A program made the translations under genes and the position numbers. A stretch of DNA of 64,000 nt from Pseudoduganella buxea (GTDB taxonomy: Bacteria; Pseudomonadota; Gammaproteobacteria; Burkholderiales; Burkholderiaceae_D). The DNA lies in the NCBI RefSeq assembly GCF_009720835.1, contig NZ_WNKZ01000010.1, positions 1-64,000 of the forward strand. Reading direction: 5' to 3'. Under the pieces are notes generated by a model. It was not told the origin of the DNA. It saw only the letters and a list, made by a program, of their open reading frames with translations, and did no database searches. Of the stretch, positions 44,932 to 54,442 are shown in pieces; within the stretch, counting starts at the first letter, position 1, and the number at the start of each line of letters is the position of its first letter.

Positions 44932-45008
44932 GGGCGGTTAGTTCAGCTGGTTAGAATACTTGGTCGACATCCAAGGGGTCGGGGATTCGAATTCCTCACC
45001 GCCCACCA
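44932..45008 (+). tRNA. tRNA-Val (GAC), copy 1
   Basis: 77 nt with encoded CCA. Acceptor GGGCGGT / ACCGCCC, D-arm GTTC / GAAT, anticodon stem CTTGG / CCAAG around the 7-nt loop TCGACAT, T-arm GGGGA / TCCTC with TTCGAAT. The anticodon is GAC (Val). Position 33 is C instead of the nearly universal U, and the body resembles tRNA-Asp. An identical copy follows after 100 nt. Confidence 0.9.
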
Positions 45009-45108
45009 GTTTCAGCAGTAGGCAGCAAGCAGTGCGTTGTAAAGTGTAGTGAATCCGCAGTAGTTGAGTAGTACGGCACTGGTCGTGAAACTCGCTGCCG
45101 CGGGCAAA

Positions 45109-45185
45109 GGGCGGTTAGTTCAGCTGGTTAGAATACTTGGTCGACATCCAAGGGGTCGGGGATTCGAATTCCTCACCGCCCACCA
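45109..45185 (+). tRNA. tRNA-Val (GAC), copy 2
   Basis: 77 nt, identical to the copy at 44932-45008, including C at position 33 and the encoded CCA. A hairpin GGCCGCAGC / GCTGCGGTC (45193-45222) lies just after it. The two genes are likely processed from one transcript ending before thrS. Confidence 0.9.
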
Positions 45186-45337
45186 GAATTCAAGGGGGCC
45201 GCAGCTTCGAAAGGCTGCGGTCCTGTTCATCTGTAAGAGCGAGAAAGGCACACCGGTTATGACACCGCGAACTACGACCCCAGGGTTTGGTGAGTGACGC
45301 TAGTCGACCGGCTTTCTTTGGCTTTTCAATTTGAAGA

Positions 45338-45364
45338 AAAACGCGGCTAGTCCGCGTTTTTTTT
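45338..45364 (+). terminator. Intrinsic terminator between the tRNAs and thrS
   Basis: Perfect 9-bp stem AAAACGCGG / CCGCGTTTT (45338-45346, 45352-45360), loop CTAGT, with the T-run reaching 45364. It ends the tRNA transcript 64 bp before the thrS start. Confidence 0.85.
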
Positions 45365-45428
45365 CGTCCGCAGTTTCCCCTATACTTCCCGTAGCAAATT
45401 AAGCGGCCCCGTGCCGATGGAGATCAAT

Positions 45429-47336
45429 ATGGTTTCAGTCCGACTTCCCGATGGATCCGTGCGCCAGTTCGACGCGCCCGTCACCGTGGCGCAGGTGGCC
45501 TCGAATATCAGCAACAGCCTGGCCAAGGCCGCGCTGGCCGGCAAGGTCGACGGCAAGGTCGTCGACACCTCCTTCCTGATCGAGCAAGATGCCGACGTCG
45601 CCATCGTCACCGACAAGGACCCGGAAGGCCTGGACGTGATCCGTCACTCCACCGCCCACCTGCTGGCCTACGCCGTCAAGGAGCTGTTCCCCGATGCGCA
45701 GGTGACGATCGGCCCGACCATCGAGAACGGCTTCTACTACGACTTCTCGTACAAGCGCCCGTTCACGCCGGACGACCTGGTAGCGATCGAGAAGAAAATG
45801 GCGGAGCTGGTCAAGAAGGACGAGCCCGTCACCCGCAAGGTATTGCCGCGCGACGAGGCCGTGGCCTACTTCAAGTCGATCGGCGAGCATTACAAGGCCG
45901 AGATCATCGCGTCGATTCCCGCCGGCGAAGACGTGTCGCTGTATTCGGAAGGCCAGTTCACCGACCTGTGCCGTGGCCCCCACGTGCCGTCCACGGGCAA
46001 GCTGAAGGTGTTCAAGCTGATGAAGCTGGCCGGCGCCTACTGGCGCGGCGACTCGAAGAACGAGATGCTGCAGCGGGTCTACGGCACCGCCTGGGCCAAG
46101 AAGGAAGAGCAGGAGCAATACCTGCACATGCTGGAAGAGGCGGAAAAGCGCGACCACCGCAAACTGGGCAAGCAGCTGGACTTCTTCCATTTCCAGGACG
46201 AAGCGCCGGGCCTCGTGTTCTGGCATCCGAAGGGCTGGACCATCTGGCAGCAGGTCGAGCAGTACATGCGCAAGAAATACCAGGACAACGGCTACCAGGA
46301 AGTGAAGGCGCCGCAGATCCTCGACGCCAGCCTGTGGGGCAAGACGGGTCACTGGGACAACTACCGCGAAAACATGTTCGTGACGGAGTCGGAAAACCGC
46401 TCGTATGCATTGAAGCCGATGAACTGCCCGGGCCATGTGCAGATCTTCAATTCCGGCATGCGTTCCTACCGCGACCTGCCGCTGCGCTACGGCGAATTCG
46501 GCCAGTGCCACCGCAACGAGCCGTCCGGCGCGCTGCACGGCATCATGCGCGTGCGCGGCTTCACGCAGGATGACGGCCACATCTTCTGCACCCACGAGCA
46601 GATCGAGCCGGAAGTGGTCGCCTTCCACAAGCAGGCCATGGAAGTTTATGAAGACTTCGACTTCACGAACATCGAAGTCAAGCTGGCCCTGCGTCCGGAC
46701 AACCGCATCGGTTCCGACGAGGTGTGGAACGAGGCGGAAGACGCGCTGCGCCAGGCCCTGCGTGCCTGCGGCGTGACGTGGACGGAGCTGCCGGGCGAGG
46801 GCGCCTTCTACGGCCCGAAAGTGGAATACCACCTGAAGGATTCGCTGGGCCGCCCATGGCAGGTGGGCACCGTGCAGGTCGACTTCTTCATGCCCGAGCG
46901 CCTGGGCGCCGAGTATGTGGCAGACGACAACACCCGCAAGGTGCCCGTCATGCTGCACCGGGCCATCGTCGGTTCGATGGAGCGCTTCATCGGCATCCTG
47001 ATCGAGAACTACGCCGGCGCGCTGCCGATGTGGCTGGCGCCGGTGCAAGTTGCCATCCTGAATATCTCGGATGGCCAGGCGGAATATGCAACGGCGCTGG
47101 CCGCCAAGCTGCGTTCGCTTGGCTTGCGCGTCACGGCTGATTTGCGCAACGAGAAGATCACGTATAAAATACGCGAACATTCCGTCCAAAAGTTGCCTTA
47201 TATCCTCGTGATCGGTGACAAGGAGCGGGATGCCAATACCGTGGCTGTGCGTGCGCGGGGCAATGTCGACCTGGGCGTAATGTCCATCGATGCCCTGGTC
47301 GAGCGACTCCAGCAGGATGTCGCCAACAAAGCCTGA
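45429..47336 (+). CDS. thrS: Threonyl-tRNA synthetase
   Basis: 635 residues from the ATG at 45429, with GGAG seven nt before it (the ATG at 45417 is less well placed). N-terminal TGS ([20 protein letters not shown]), N2 editing domain with [19 protein letters not shown], catalytic core with class II motifs ([29 protein letters not shown], the late ATP site [10 protein letters not shown]) and the anticodon-binding domain near the end ([20 protein letters not shown]). It charges tRNA-Thr; zinc is bound by Cys in MNCPGH. It heads the thrS-infC-rpmI-rplT-pheS-pheT cluster. Confidence 0.97.
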   Translation: MVSVRLPDGSVRQFDAPVTVAQVASNISNSLAKAALAGKVDGKVVDTSFLIEQDADVAIVTDKDPEGLDVIRHSTAHLLAYAVKELFPDAQVTIGPTIENGFYYDFSYKRPFTPDDLVAIEKKMAELVKKDEPVTRKVLPRDEAVAYFKSIGEHYKAEIIASIPAGEDVSLYSEGQFTDLCRGPHVPSTGKLKVFKLMKLAGAYWRGDSKNEMLQRVYGTAWAKKEEQEQYLHMLEEAEKRDHRKLGKQLDFFHFQDEAPGLVFWHPKGWTIWQQVEQYMRKKYQDNGYQEVKAPQILDASLWGKTGHWDNYRENMFVTESENRSYALKPMNCPGHVQIFNSGMRSYRDLPLRYGEFGQCHRNEPSGALHGIMRVRGFTQDDGHIFCTHEQIEPEVVAFHKQAMEVYEDFDFTNIEVKLALRPDNRIGSDEVWNEAEDALRQALRACGVTWTELPGEGAFYGPKVEYHLKDSLGRPWQVGTVQVDFFMPERLGAEYVADDNTRKVPVMLHRAIVGSMERFIGILIENYAGALPMWLAPVQVAILNISDGQAEYATALAAKLRSLGLRVTADLRNEKITYKIREHSVQKLPYILVIGDKERDANTVAVRARGNVDLGVMSIDALVERLQQDVANKA

Positions 47337-47389
47337 CGGAATTTATTCCGTAACCGGCCACACGATCTAATTTCTTAAAGGAAACTGCA

Positions 47390-47911
47390 ATAGCTACTGA
47401 CAAGTCGCATCGCATCAATGGCGAAATCACGGCACCGGAAATGCGCCTGTCCGGTGTCAACAATGAGCCGCTCGGTATCGTGAGCCTGGCCGAAGCCTTC
47501 CGTCTGGCGGAAGAGTCGAACGTCGACCTGGTCGAAATCGCCCCGACGGCGGTTCCGCCGGTTGCTCGTCTGATGGACTACGGCAAGTTCAAGTATTCCG
47601 AGCAGAAACGGGCGCATGAAGCCAAATTGAAGCAGAAGATCATTGCTGTGAAGGAAGTAAAATTCCGTCCCGGCACTGACGACGGCGACTACAACATCAA
47701 GCTGCGCAATCTGATCAAGTTCCTGGAAGACGGGGACAAGACCAAGATCACCTTGCGTTTCCGTGGCCGCGAAATGGCTCACCAGGACATCGGCATGCGA
47801 ATGCTCGAGCGCCTGAAGGCCGATCTGGAAGAGCATGGCCTGGTCGAGCAGTTCCCCAAGATGGAAGGGCGCCAGATGATCATGATTATCGCGCCGAAGA
47901 AAAAGAAATAA
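47390..47911 (+). CDS. infC: Translation initiation factor IF-3, ATA start
   Basis: 173 residues. The start is ATA at 47390 (followed by GCTACTGACAAG = ATDK), with AAAGGA 7-8 nt upstream; the first ATG (47441) would cut off the first 17 residues ([17 protein letters not shown]), which belong to IF-3. The body carries [20 protein letters not shown] and the C-terminal domain up to [15 protein letters not shown]-3 proofreads start codons and represses its own message through the rare start; known for AUU in enterics, ATA in some betaproteobacteria. It follows thrS by 53 bp. Confidence 0.95.
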   Translation: MATDKSHRINGEITAPEMRLSGVNNEPLGIVSLAEAFRLAEESNVDLVEIAPTAVPPVARLMDYGKFKYSEQKRAHEAKLKQKIIAVKEVKFRPGTDDGDYNIKLRNLIKFLEDGDKTKITLRFRGREMAHQDIGMRMLERLKADLEEHGLVEQFPKMEGRQMIMIIAPKKKK

Positions 47912-47938
47912 GTTATAATTGCCGGCTGCCGAACAGCT

Positions 47939-47972
47939 GGGGTCTGTCCCTTCGGGACTGACCCCGGTTTTT
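47939..47972 (+). repeat. GGGGTCTGTCCC-type hairpin repeat, terminator-like
   Basis: GGGGTC-T-GTCCC (47939-47950) pairs with GGGAC-T-GACCCC (47954-47965) around TTC with one T-T mismatch, followed by GGTTTTT. It shares its core with the repeat at 22832-22870. Placed 27 bp after infC, it can reduce read-through into rpmI. Confidence 0.6.
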
Positions 47973-48000
47973 CATTGTAAAGCTGAACGGCAAGAAGATT

Positions 48001-48022
48001 TTGCAGCGCCCAAGCGCTGCAA
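48001..48022 (+). promoter_or_regulatory. Stem-loop in the rpmI leader
   Basis: TTGCAGCG / CGCTGCAA (48001-48008, 48015-48022) around CCCAAG, 8 bp perfect, 116 bp upstream of rpmI. In many bacteria L20 binds the rpmI-rplT message to repress it; this may be part of such a leader. No T-run, so not a terminator. Confidence 0.35.
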
Positions 48023-48138
48023 CATGTAGTGGCCCCGCTGCCGCTGCATCAACAAGTGAAAGCAGGCACCCAAGCGCGACGTAGTGTTGCCACCTGCGAT
48101 CCTGTTACTTTGGAGCTGTCCGTGAGGACAGATGTGTT

Positions 48139-48336
48139 ATGCCAAAAATGAAGACCAAAAGCTCCGCGAAGAAGCGTTTTCGCGTGCGTCCAGGTGGTAC
48201 CGTCAAATCGGGTATGGCGTTCAAGCGTCACATCCTGACCAAGAAGACCACCAAAAACAAGCGTCAACTGCGTGGTACCCGTAACATCAATGCGTCCGAC
48301 GTCACCAGCGTCATGCGCATGATGCCGACCGCTTAA
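48139..48336 (+). CDS. rpmI: 50S ribosomal protein L35
   Basis: 65 residues, full length. [20 protein letters not shown] is the canonical start, [19 protein letters not shown] the canonical end region. Very basic. It is a late-assembly protein of the large subunit. A leader of about 200 nt precedes it and rplT follows after 25 bp. Confidence 0.97.
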   Translation: MPKMKTKSSAKKRFRVRPGGTVKSGMAFKRHILTKKTTKNKRQLRGTRNINASDVTSVMRMMPTA

Positions 48337-48361
48337 TCTCACACTCATCTAAGGAGCTACT

Positions 48362-48724
48362 ATGCCTCGAGTAAAACGTGGGGTTACTGCGCGTGCCCGT
48401 CATAAAAAAGTACTGAACCAGGCCAAGGGTTACCGTGGTCGTCGCAGCAAGGTTTACCGTATTGCCAAGCAAGCAGTCATGCGCGCTGGCCAGTACGCCT
48501 ACCGCGACCGTCGTAACAAGAAGCGCGTCTTCCGCGCACTGTGGATCACCCGTATCAACGCGGCTTCGCGCGAACACGGCCTGACCTACAGCGTCTTCAT
48601 GAACGGCCTGAAGAAAGCCGCTATCGAACTGGACCGTAAAGTCCTGGCCGATATGGCCGTGATGGACAAGCCGGCGTTTGCCGCGATTGTCAACGCCGTG
48701 AAAGCAAAAATCGCTGCTGCGTAA
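48362..48724 (+). CDS. rplT: 50S ribosomal protein L20
   Basis: 120 residues. [40 protein letters not shown] and [20 protein letters not shown] are standard L20. It binds 23S rRNA early in assembly and represses rpmI-rplT translation in several bacteria. AAGGAG six to ten nt before the ATG. Followed by two hairpins before pheS. Confidence 0.97.
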   Translation: MPRVKRGVTARARHKKVLNQAKGYRGRRSKVYRIAKQAVMRAGQYAYRDRRNKKRVFRALWITRINAASREHGLTYSVFMNGLKKAAIELDRKVLADMAVMDKPAFAAIVNAVKAKIAAA

Positions 48725-48743
48725 TTAACAGCGATCGATGTGG

Positions 48744-48806
48744 CGCGCCGCTGGCGACAGCGGCGCGAAGAGCGGGGCAGGGTTCAACGACCTGGGCCCC
48801 GTTTTT
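48744..48806 (+). terminator. Two hairpins and T-run between rplT and pheS
   Basis: First hairpin CGCGCCGCT / AGCGGCGCG (48744-48752, 48759-48767). The second, CGGGGC-AGG / CCT-GG-GCCCCG (48773-48781, 48791-48801), has a 2-nt bulge and is followed by TTTTT. Either a partial terminator of the ribosomal operon or an attenuator of pheST, which is attenuated in E. coli; no Phe-rich leader peptide is visible. Confidence 0.55.
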
Positions 48807-48832
48807 AATTTCCAGCATAGGAAAACAGTCGG

Positions 48833-49849
48833 ATGAACTCCCTCGAACAACTCACTACCGCGGCCCAGGCTGACTTCCTCGCCGCCGCGGACGCTGCCGC
48901 CCTCGAAAACGCCAAGGCCCGCTACCTGGGCAAGACGGGCCAGATCACCGAATTGATGAAGGGCCTCGGCAAGCTCGAGCCCGAGGAAAAGAAAGCCCAG
49001 GGTGCGCTGATCAACGCCGCCAAGCAGCAGATCGAAGCCGCGCTGACCGCGCGCCGTGATGCGCTGGCCGACGCGCAACTGCAGCTGCGCCTGAACGCGG
49101 AAGCCATCGACGTGACCCTGCCGGGCCGTGGCCGTGCCCCCGGCGGCATCCACCCCGTCATGCGTACGTGGGAGCGGGTCGAGGCGATCTTCCGCTCGAT
49201 CGGTTTCGACGTGGCCGCCGGCCCCGAGATCGAAACCGACTGGACCAATTTCACCGCACTGAACAGCCCGGAGAACCATCCGGCCCGTTCAATGCAGGAC
49301 ACCTTCTATATCGACGGCAACGACAGCACGGGCAAGCCCCTGCTGCTGCGTACCCACACGAGCCCGATGCAGGTGCGCTATGCGCGCAGCCACCAGCCGC
49401 CCATCAAGGTGATCGCGCCGGGCCGCACCTACCGCGTCGACAGCGATGCCACCCACTCGCCGATGTTCCACCAGGTCGAGGGCCTGTGGATTGCCAAGGA
49501 CATCAGTTTCGCCGACCTGAAGGGCGTCTACCTGAACTTCGTCAAGGCCTTCTTCGAGACGGACGATCTGCAGGTGCGCTTCCGCCCGTCCTATTTCCCG
49601 TTCACCGAGCCGTCGGCGGAAATCGACATCGCCTTCGGTTCCGGTCCCCTGAAGGGGCGCTGGCTGGAGGTGTCGGGCTCCGGCCAGGTGCACCCCACCG
49701 TGGTGCGCAACTTCGGCCTCGATCCGGAAGAATACATCGGCTTCGCGTTCGGCTCCGGCCTGGAGCGCCTGACGATGCTGCGCTACGGGGTCAATGACCT
49801 GCGCCTGTTCTACGAAGGCGACCTGCGTTTCCTGAAACAGTTCAACTAA
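48833..49849 (+). CDS. pheS: Phenylalanyl-tRNA synthetase alpha subunit
   Basis: 338 residues. N-terminal coiled coil (about 1-85), then the class II catalytic core: motif 2 region [20 protein letters not shown] and [20 protein letters not shown], motif 3 [18 protein letters not shown]. With PheT it forms an (alpha-beta)2 enzyme that charges tRNA-Phe. AGGAAA precedes the ATG. pheT starts 20 bp after it. Confidence 0.97.
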   Translation: MNSLEQLTTAAQADFLAAADAAALENAKARYLGKTGQITELMKGLGKLEPEEKKAQGALINAAKQQIEAALTARRDALADAQLQLRLNAEAIDVTLPGRGRAPGGIHPVMRTWERVEAIFRSIGFDVAAGPEIETDWTNFTALNSPENHPARSMQDTFYIDGNDSTGKPLLLRTHTSPMQVRYARSHQPPIKVIAPGRTYRVDSDATHSPMFHQVEGLWIAKDISFADLKGVYLNFVKAFFETDDLQVRFRPSYFPFTEPSAEIDIAFGSGPLKGRWLEVSGSGQVHPTVVRNFGLDPEEYIGFAFGSGLERLTMLRYGVNDLRLFYEGDLRFLKQFN

Positions 49850-49869
49850 AAGAATAACGAAGGCTGAAT

Positions 49870-52296
49870 ATGCAATTCTCCGAAAACTGGCTCCGTACCC
49901 TGGTCGACCCGACGCTGACGTCGGAAGAACTGTCGCACCTGCTGACCATGTCCGGCCTGGAAGTGGAAGAAGTCGAACCGGTCGCGCCGCCGTTCTCCAA
50001 CGTCGTCGTCGGCCTCGTGCGCGAGATGGAAAAGCACCCGAACGCGGACCGCCTGAACGTGTGCCAGGTCGATGTCGGCACCGGCACGCTGTTGACGATC
50101 GTGTGCGGCGCGCCGAACGTGCGCCCGGGCCTGAAGGTGGTCTGCGCCAAGGCCGGCGCCGTGCTGCCGCCGGGTGCGGACGGCAAGCCCTTCGAAATCA
50201 AGGTGGGCAAGCTGCGCGGCGTCGAGTCGCAAGGCATGCTGTGCTCGGCGCGCGAACTGAAGCTGTCGGAAGACCACGGCGGCCTGATGGAGCTGCCGGA
50301 CGACGCGCCCATCGGCGCGGACTTCCGCGACTACTACGCACTGAACGACCTGAAGTTCACCATCAAGCTGACGCCGAACAAGGCCGACTGCCTGTCCGTG
50401 CTGGGCGTGGCCCGTGAAGTGTCCGCACTGACGGGCACGCCGCTGCGCGCGCCCCAGTCGGCGCCCGTTGCCGTCAGCACGGACGAGACCCTGCCGGTGA
50501 AGATCAGTGCGCCCGACCTGTGCGGCCGCTTCTCCGGCCGTGTCATCCGCAACCTGAATGCAAAGGCGGCCACGCCGGACTGGATGAAGCAGCGCCTGGA
50601 GCGCAGCGGCCAGCGTTCGCTGTCGGCCCTGGTCGACATCTCGAACTATGTGATGCTGGAGCTGGGCCGTCCGTCGCACGTGTTCGACCTGGACAAGATC
50701 CACGGCGGCCTGGACGTGCGTTGGGGCAAGGCCGGCGAATCCATCAAACTGTTGAACGGCAATACCGTCGCGGTGGACGAGTGGGTCGGCGTCATCGCCG
50801 ACGACAAGGAAATCGAATCCCTGGCCGGCATCATGGGCGGCGATGCCACCGCCGTGTCGCTGGACACGACGCACATCTACCTGGAAGCGGCCTTCTGGTG
50901 GCCGAACGCCATCCAGGGCCGTGCCCGCAAGTACAATTTCTCGACGGACGCGGCGCACCGCTTCGAGCGCGGGGTCGATTACGCGACGACGGTCGAGCAC
51001 ATCGAGCGCATCACGGCCCTGATCGTCGACATCTGCGGCACGCCGGAAACGAAGGTGGGCCCGGTGGACGACCACGTCGTCAACGTGCCACAACGTACGC
51101 CGGTCAAAATGCGCACGGCGCGGGCGCAGAAGGTCATCGGCGTGCCGCTGACGGACGCCGTCATCGCCGACATCTTCACGCGCCTGGCCCTGCCGTTCAC
51201 GCTGGAAGACGGCGTCTTCGCCGTGACGGCGCCCAGCTACCGCTTCGACATCGAGATCGAGGAAGACCTGATCGAGGAAGTGGCGCGCGTGTACGGCTTC
51301 GAGAACATTCCGGCCCGTCCGCCCGTGGCCGAGAACACGATGCGCATCGCGCCGGAAGACACCCGCTCCATCTTCGCCGTGCGCCACCAGCTGGCCGACC
51401 TGGGCTACCAGGAAGTGGTCAACATGAGCTTCGTCGAAGCGCAGTGGGAGCTGGACTTTGCCGCCAACGCCAATCCGATCAGGCTGCAGAACCCGATTGC
51501 CAGCCAGCTGTCCGTGATGCGCTCGTCGCTGATCGGCAGCCTGGTGGCCAATGTGCGCTACAACCTGAACCGCAAGGCGCCAAGGGTGCGCGTGTTCGAG
51601 GTGGGCGCCGTGTATCATCGCGACCCGACGGTAACGGACGGCGCCCTGACGGTGGCCGGCTACAGCCAGCCGCAACGGGTTGCCGCCATGGCCTACGGTC
51701 CGCAGGCGGATGAACAGTGGGGGCAGCCGACCCGCGACGTCGATTTCTTCGACGTCAAGGCCGACCTGGAAGCCCTGTTCGCGCCGGCGCAGCTGCGTTT
51801 CGCCAAGCTGGAGCATCCGGCCCTGCACCCTGGCCGTGCCGCTTCGGTGTCGCTGCACGGCAAGGTCATCGGTTTCGTCGGCGAGCTGCACCCGCGCTGG
51901 CTGCAGCAGTACGACCTGCCGAAGGCGCCCGTGCTGTTCGAAGTGGACAGCGACGCGCTGCTGCGGCGCGAGGTGCCGAAGTACGTGGACATCTCCAAGT
52001 TCCCCGGCACCAGCCGTGACCTGGCCGTCGTCGTCAAGCAGGACGTGCCGGCCCAGCAACTGCTCGACATTTTCGCCGCGGCGCAAGCCAGGGCAGAGCA
52101 CGGACGCATCGTGCAAGCCATTGTTTTGTTTGATGAATATCGCGGCAAGGGCCTGGAAGCGGACGAAAAATCGCTTGCTTTCCGCTTTAGCTTGCAAGAT
52201 ACTCAAAACACCCTGCAGGACGATACGGTCGACGCGCTGATGACTGCGCTGGCCGATGCGGCCACGCAAAATGCGGGTGGGCGGGTACGGAACTGA
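49870..52296 (+). CDS. pheT: Phenylalanyl-tRNA synthetase beta subunit
   Basis: 808 residues. N-terminal EMAP/OB-like tRNA-binding domain ([16 protein letters not shown]), B3/B4 editing domain, B5 domain ([13 protein letters not shown]), inactive synthetase core, and the C-terminal FDX-ACB anticodon-binding domain ([20 protein letters not shown]). It completes the PheST enzyme and holds the Tyr-editing site. The start ([20 protein letters not shown]) has GAAGG upstream. Confidence 0.97.
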   Translation: MQFSENWLRTLVDPTLTSEELSHLLTMSGLEVEEVEPVAPPFSNVVVGLVREMEKHPNADRLNVCQVDVGTGTLLTIVCGAPNVRPGLKVVCAKAGAVLPPGADGKPFEIKVGKLRGVESQGMLCSARELKLSEDHGGLMELPDDAPIGADFRDYYALNDLKFTIKLTPNKADCLSVLGVAREVSALTGTPLRAPQSAPVAVSTDETLPVKISAPDLCGRFSGRVIRNLNAKAATPDWMKQRLERSGQRSLSALVDISNYVMLELGRPSHVFDLDKIHGGLDVRWGKAGESIKLLNGNTVAVDEWVGVIADDKEIESLAGIMGGDATAVSLDTTHIYLEAAFWWPNAIQGRARKYNFSTDAAHRFERGVDYATTVEHIERITALIVDICGTPETKVGPVDDHVVNVPQRTPVKMRTARAQKVIGVPLTDAVIADIFTRLALPFTLEDGVFAVTAPSYRFDIEIEEDLIEEVARVYGFENIPARPPVAENTMRIAPEDTRSIFAVRHQLADLGYQEVVNMSFVEAQWELDFAANANPIRLQNPIASQLSVMRSSLIGSLVANVRYNLNRKAPRVRVFEVGAVYHRDPTVTDGALTVAGYSQPQRVAAMAYGPQADEQWGQPTRDVDFFDVKADLEALFAPAQLRFAKLEHPALHPGRAASVSLHGKVIGFVGELHPRWLQQYDLPKAPVLFEVDSDALLRREVPKYVDISKFPGTSRDLAVVVKQDVPAQQLLDIFAAAQARAEHGRIVQAIVLFDEYRGKGLEADEKSLAFRFSLQDTQNTLQDDTVDALMTALADAATQNAGGRVRN

Positions 52297-52426
52297 TCCA
52301 TCGGCAAGGCATTTCAAGCATCAGCATTTCAATCATTGGTTTACCCAGCGGGTCCGGTGCGCCGGACTCGATGTTCTTTGTAAAGGCGGGGCAAAAATTA
52401 ACAACAACGACGTCAATTCCGCGGTC

Positions 52427-52810
52427 ATGCAATCTGCGCTGGATGCCGAGTTGCACAGCGCCATGCAGGTTGCCAAGGTACGCAAGGAAGCTGAAAAAGA
52501 CTTGCCCACGCTGACGAAGGCCGAGCTGGCTGAACTTCTGTTCGAACAGGTCGGCCTGAACAAGCGTGAGGCCAAGGACATGGTCGAAACCTTCTTCGAC
52601 GAGATTCGCAACGCCCTCGAGCGGGGCGAAGCCGTCAAGCTGTCCGGTTTCGGCAATTTCCAGCTGCGCGACAAGCCGCAGCGGCCGGGGCGCAACCCGA
52701 AAACGGGCGAAGAGATCCCCATCACGGCGCGCCGCGTCGTGACCTTCCATGCCAGCCAGAAGCTGAAGGCCATGGTGGAAGAGAGCGCCGCGCTGGCCCG
52801 TGCCGCGTGA
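52427..52810 (+). CDS. ihfA: Integration host factor subunit alpha
   Basis: 127 residues from the ATG at 52427. Core: [40 protein letters not shown] and [20 protein letters not shown] hold the Arg-Asn-Pro beta-arm that bends DNA. With IhfB it bends DNA at promoters and recombination sites. The ribosome site at 52427 is poor, while AAAGGCGGGG lies at 52383-52392 before an in-frame ATT (52400) that would add nine residues; the true start is uncertain. The first 20-30 residues extend past E. coli IHF-alpha, as in other Burkholderiales. pheT ends 130 bp before it, merR starts 13 bp after. Confidence 0.92.
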   Translation: MQSALDAELHSAMQVAKVRKEAEKDLPTLTKAELAELLFEQVGLNKREAKDMVETFFDEIRNALERGEAVKLSGFGNFQLRDKPQRPGRNPKTGEEIPITARRVVTFHASQKLKAMVEESAALARAA

Positions 52811-52823
52811 GCCGAGGGTGGAC

Positions 52824-53225
52824 ATGAACGATCGCATCAGCAAGAGCGAACTGGTAAGCCTGCCCCCGATTCCCGCCAAGCGTTATTTCACCATCGGCGA
52901 AGTAAGCGAACTGTGCGGTGTGAAGCCCCACGTGTTGCGCTACTGGGAGCAGGAATTCACCCAGCTCAAGCCGGTCAAGCGGCGCGGCAACCGGCGCTAC
53001 TACCAGCATCACGAAGTCCTCTTGATCCGCCGCATCCGTGAACTGCTGTATGAACAGGGTTTCACGATCAGCGGCGCGCGCAATAAGCTGGACAGCCGTG
53101 GCGCGGGCGCGCAGGAAGAGTATGATGAAGTGTCGGTTGGCGGGCTGCCGGAGGCACCGCCGCCGCTGGATGGCGACATGATCCGTGGCGAGCTGCAGGC
53201 AATCCTGAATCTGCTGAAGCCGTAG
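52824..53225 (+). CDS. MerR family transcriptional regulator (IHF-linked)
   Basis: 133 residues. MerR-type winged helix near the N-terminus: RYFTIGEVSELCGVKPHVLR, YWEQEFTQLKP, RRYYQHHEVLLIRRIRELLY. No metal-binding cysteines and a short C-terminal part (dimer helix and LQAILNLLKP), so it belongs to the small MerR-like group that follows ihfA in many beta- and gammaproteobacteria. Effector and targets are not known. GAGGGTGG precedes the ATG. It is probably co-transcribed with ihfA. Confidence 0.93.
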   Translation: MNDRISKSELVSLPPIPAKRYFTIGEVSELCGVKPHVLRYWEQEFTQLKPVKRRGNRRYYQHHEVLLIRRIRELLYEQGFTISGARNKLDSRGAGAQEEYDEVSVGGLPEAPPPLDGDMIRGELQAILNLLKP

Positions 53226-53361
53226 GCGCTGGAAGCAAGAATTGGTACGGGGCTATTGAAAATCGCGCTTGCGCCGGCATCTTGCCTGCGCATACGTGAC
53301 CGACACGTCGTCCGCAGGGGTTCGCGGGTGGTTTTCAAGGCCGACACAGTCCGTCGCGAGG

Positions 53362-53406
53362 AAAGACGTGGCAGCGTCCTCCGGCGCGGGCAACGTCTTT
53401 TTTTTC
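53362..53406 (+). terminator. Intrinsic terminator after merR
   Basis: AAAGACGT / ACGTCTTT (53362-53369, 53393-53400) around a 23-nt GC-rich loop, followed by a T-run to 53406. It ends the ihfA-merR message. Confidence 0.7.
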
Positions 53407-53479
53407 GTCGGAATGGCGTGCGCGTGTCGGCGCGACAGTGGGCGAGAACGTTAAATGTTTAGTGATACAATATCAACGT

Positions 53480-53485
53480 TATAAT
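53480..53485 (+). promoter_or_regulatory. -10 like TATAAT upstream of a response regulator
   Basis: TATAAT 86 bp before the response-regulator start, preceded by the small inverted repeat GATA-CAA-TATC. The -35 region (GTTTAG, 17 nt upstream) is a poor match to consensus, so the promoter is tentative. Confidence 0.35.
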
Positions 53486-53571
53486 TTCGCCAGTGAAAAT
53501 GCAGACGCTGATCCGGGGCGGCGAGCGCCCCAGAACTACTTCCCCACGCTAGGGATATACGAGGGAAAACA

Positions 53572-54204
53572 ATGATACGCGTTGCCATTTGTGACGATCA
53601 TCAGATAGTTAGAGCAGGATTCAAACAGATTTTTTCGTCTTCCGACGATTTTTCCGTCGTGGCCGAAGGCAGTACGGGACGCGAAGCGCTCGATATCGCG
53701 CGTCGCGAGATTTGCGACGTCCTGCTGCTCGATATCGCCATGCCGGACCAGAGCGGAATCGATACCCTGCGGACCATCCGACAAGGCCAGCCGGACTTGC
53801 CGGTGCTGATCCTGTCCGGGTATCCGGCGCAGCAATACGCGCTGAACCTGTTCAAGATGGGGGCCAACGGCTACCTGAACAAGGAATGCGAGGCGGACGA
53901 GCTGATCACTGCCGTGCGCACCGTCTACCAGGGGCGGCGCTATGTCAGCTCCCAGGTCGGCGAATTGCTGGCGCAGAGTTTCGACCGCGATCCGAACACG
54001 GCACTCCATACGGAGTTGTCCGACCGCGAGTTCCAGGTCTTCCTGCGCCTGGCGCGCGGCGCCACCGTGTCCGATATCGGCACGGCATTGTCGCTCAGTA
54101 TCAAAACGGTCAGTACCTACCGCACGCGCATCATGGAAAAAATGGGCTTGCAATCGAACAGTGACCTGACATACTACGCAATGAAGAACAACTTGCTGGA
54201 TTGA
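53572..54204 (+). CDS. NarL/FixJ-type response regulator
   Basis: 210 residues. Receiver domain with acidic pair DD (8-9), phospho-acceptor Asp54 (LLLDIAMPDQSG) and Lys near 103. C-terminal LuxR-type HTH: LSDREFQVFLRLARGATVSD and SIKTVSTYRTRIMEKMG. It is the DNA-binding partner of the sensor kinase encoded 238 bp downstream in the same direction. The ATG is preceded by GAGGGA at 53561-53567. Confidence 0.94.
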   Translation: MIRVAICDDHQIVRAGFKQIFSSSDDFSVVAEGSTGREALDIARREICDVLLLDIAMPDQSGIDTLRTIRQGQPDLPVLILSGYPAQQYALNLFKMGANGYLNKECEADELITAVRTVYQGRRYVSSQVGELLAQSFDRDPNTALHTELSDREFQVFLRLARGATVSDIGTALSLSIKTVSTYRTRIMEKMGLQSNSDLTYYAMKNNLLD

Positions 54205-54442
54205 ATACACAGCGCTGCCTGACCAGGCGCATCCCCGCGTAACGCCTTGCCCGAACGGCAAGGCGGTGCCGCCACTGGTACCGCCAGCTGGTGTTTTCGG
54301 GCTCCGCAGTCCATCCCGTCCTCCCGATTTGTTGTTCCTGTGCGCAAGTTTTGAGCGCGATAGACTTTCCATGAGGCATTAATTGACTCGGCGGTCTATA
54401 ATAGCCTGCCCGCCGCCGCGCGTCAGCGAAGGATGCTTCAGG

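Larger units (their letters stand above)
53226..53571. other. Intergenic region with terminator and promoter-like sequence
   Basis: 346 bp, no gene. It holds the terminator at 53362-53406 and, near 53480, a TATAAT that could serve the response regulator gene; both are listed. The tRNA-Pro often found after merR in related genomes is not here. Confidence 0.5.

Noticed and set aside
53226..53571. tRNA-Pro often found after the ihfA-linked merR gene
   Set aside because: No cloverleaf or CCA end could be found here.
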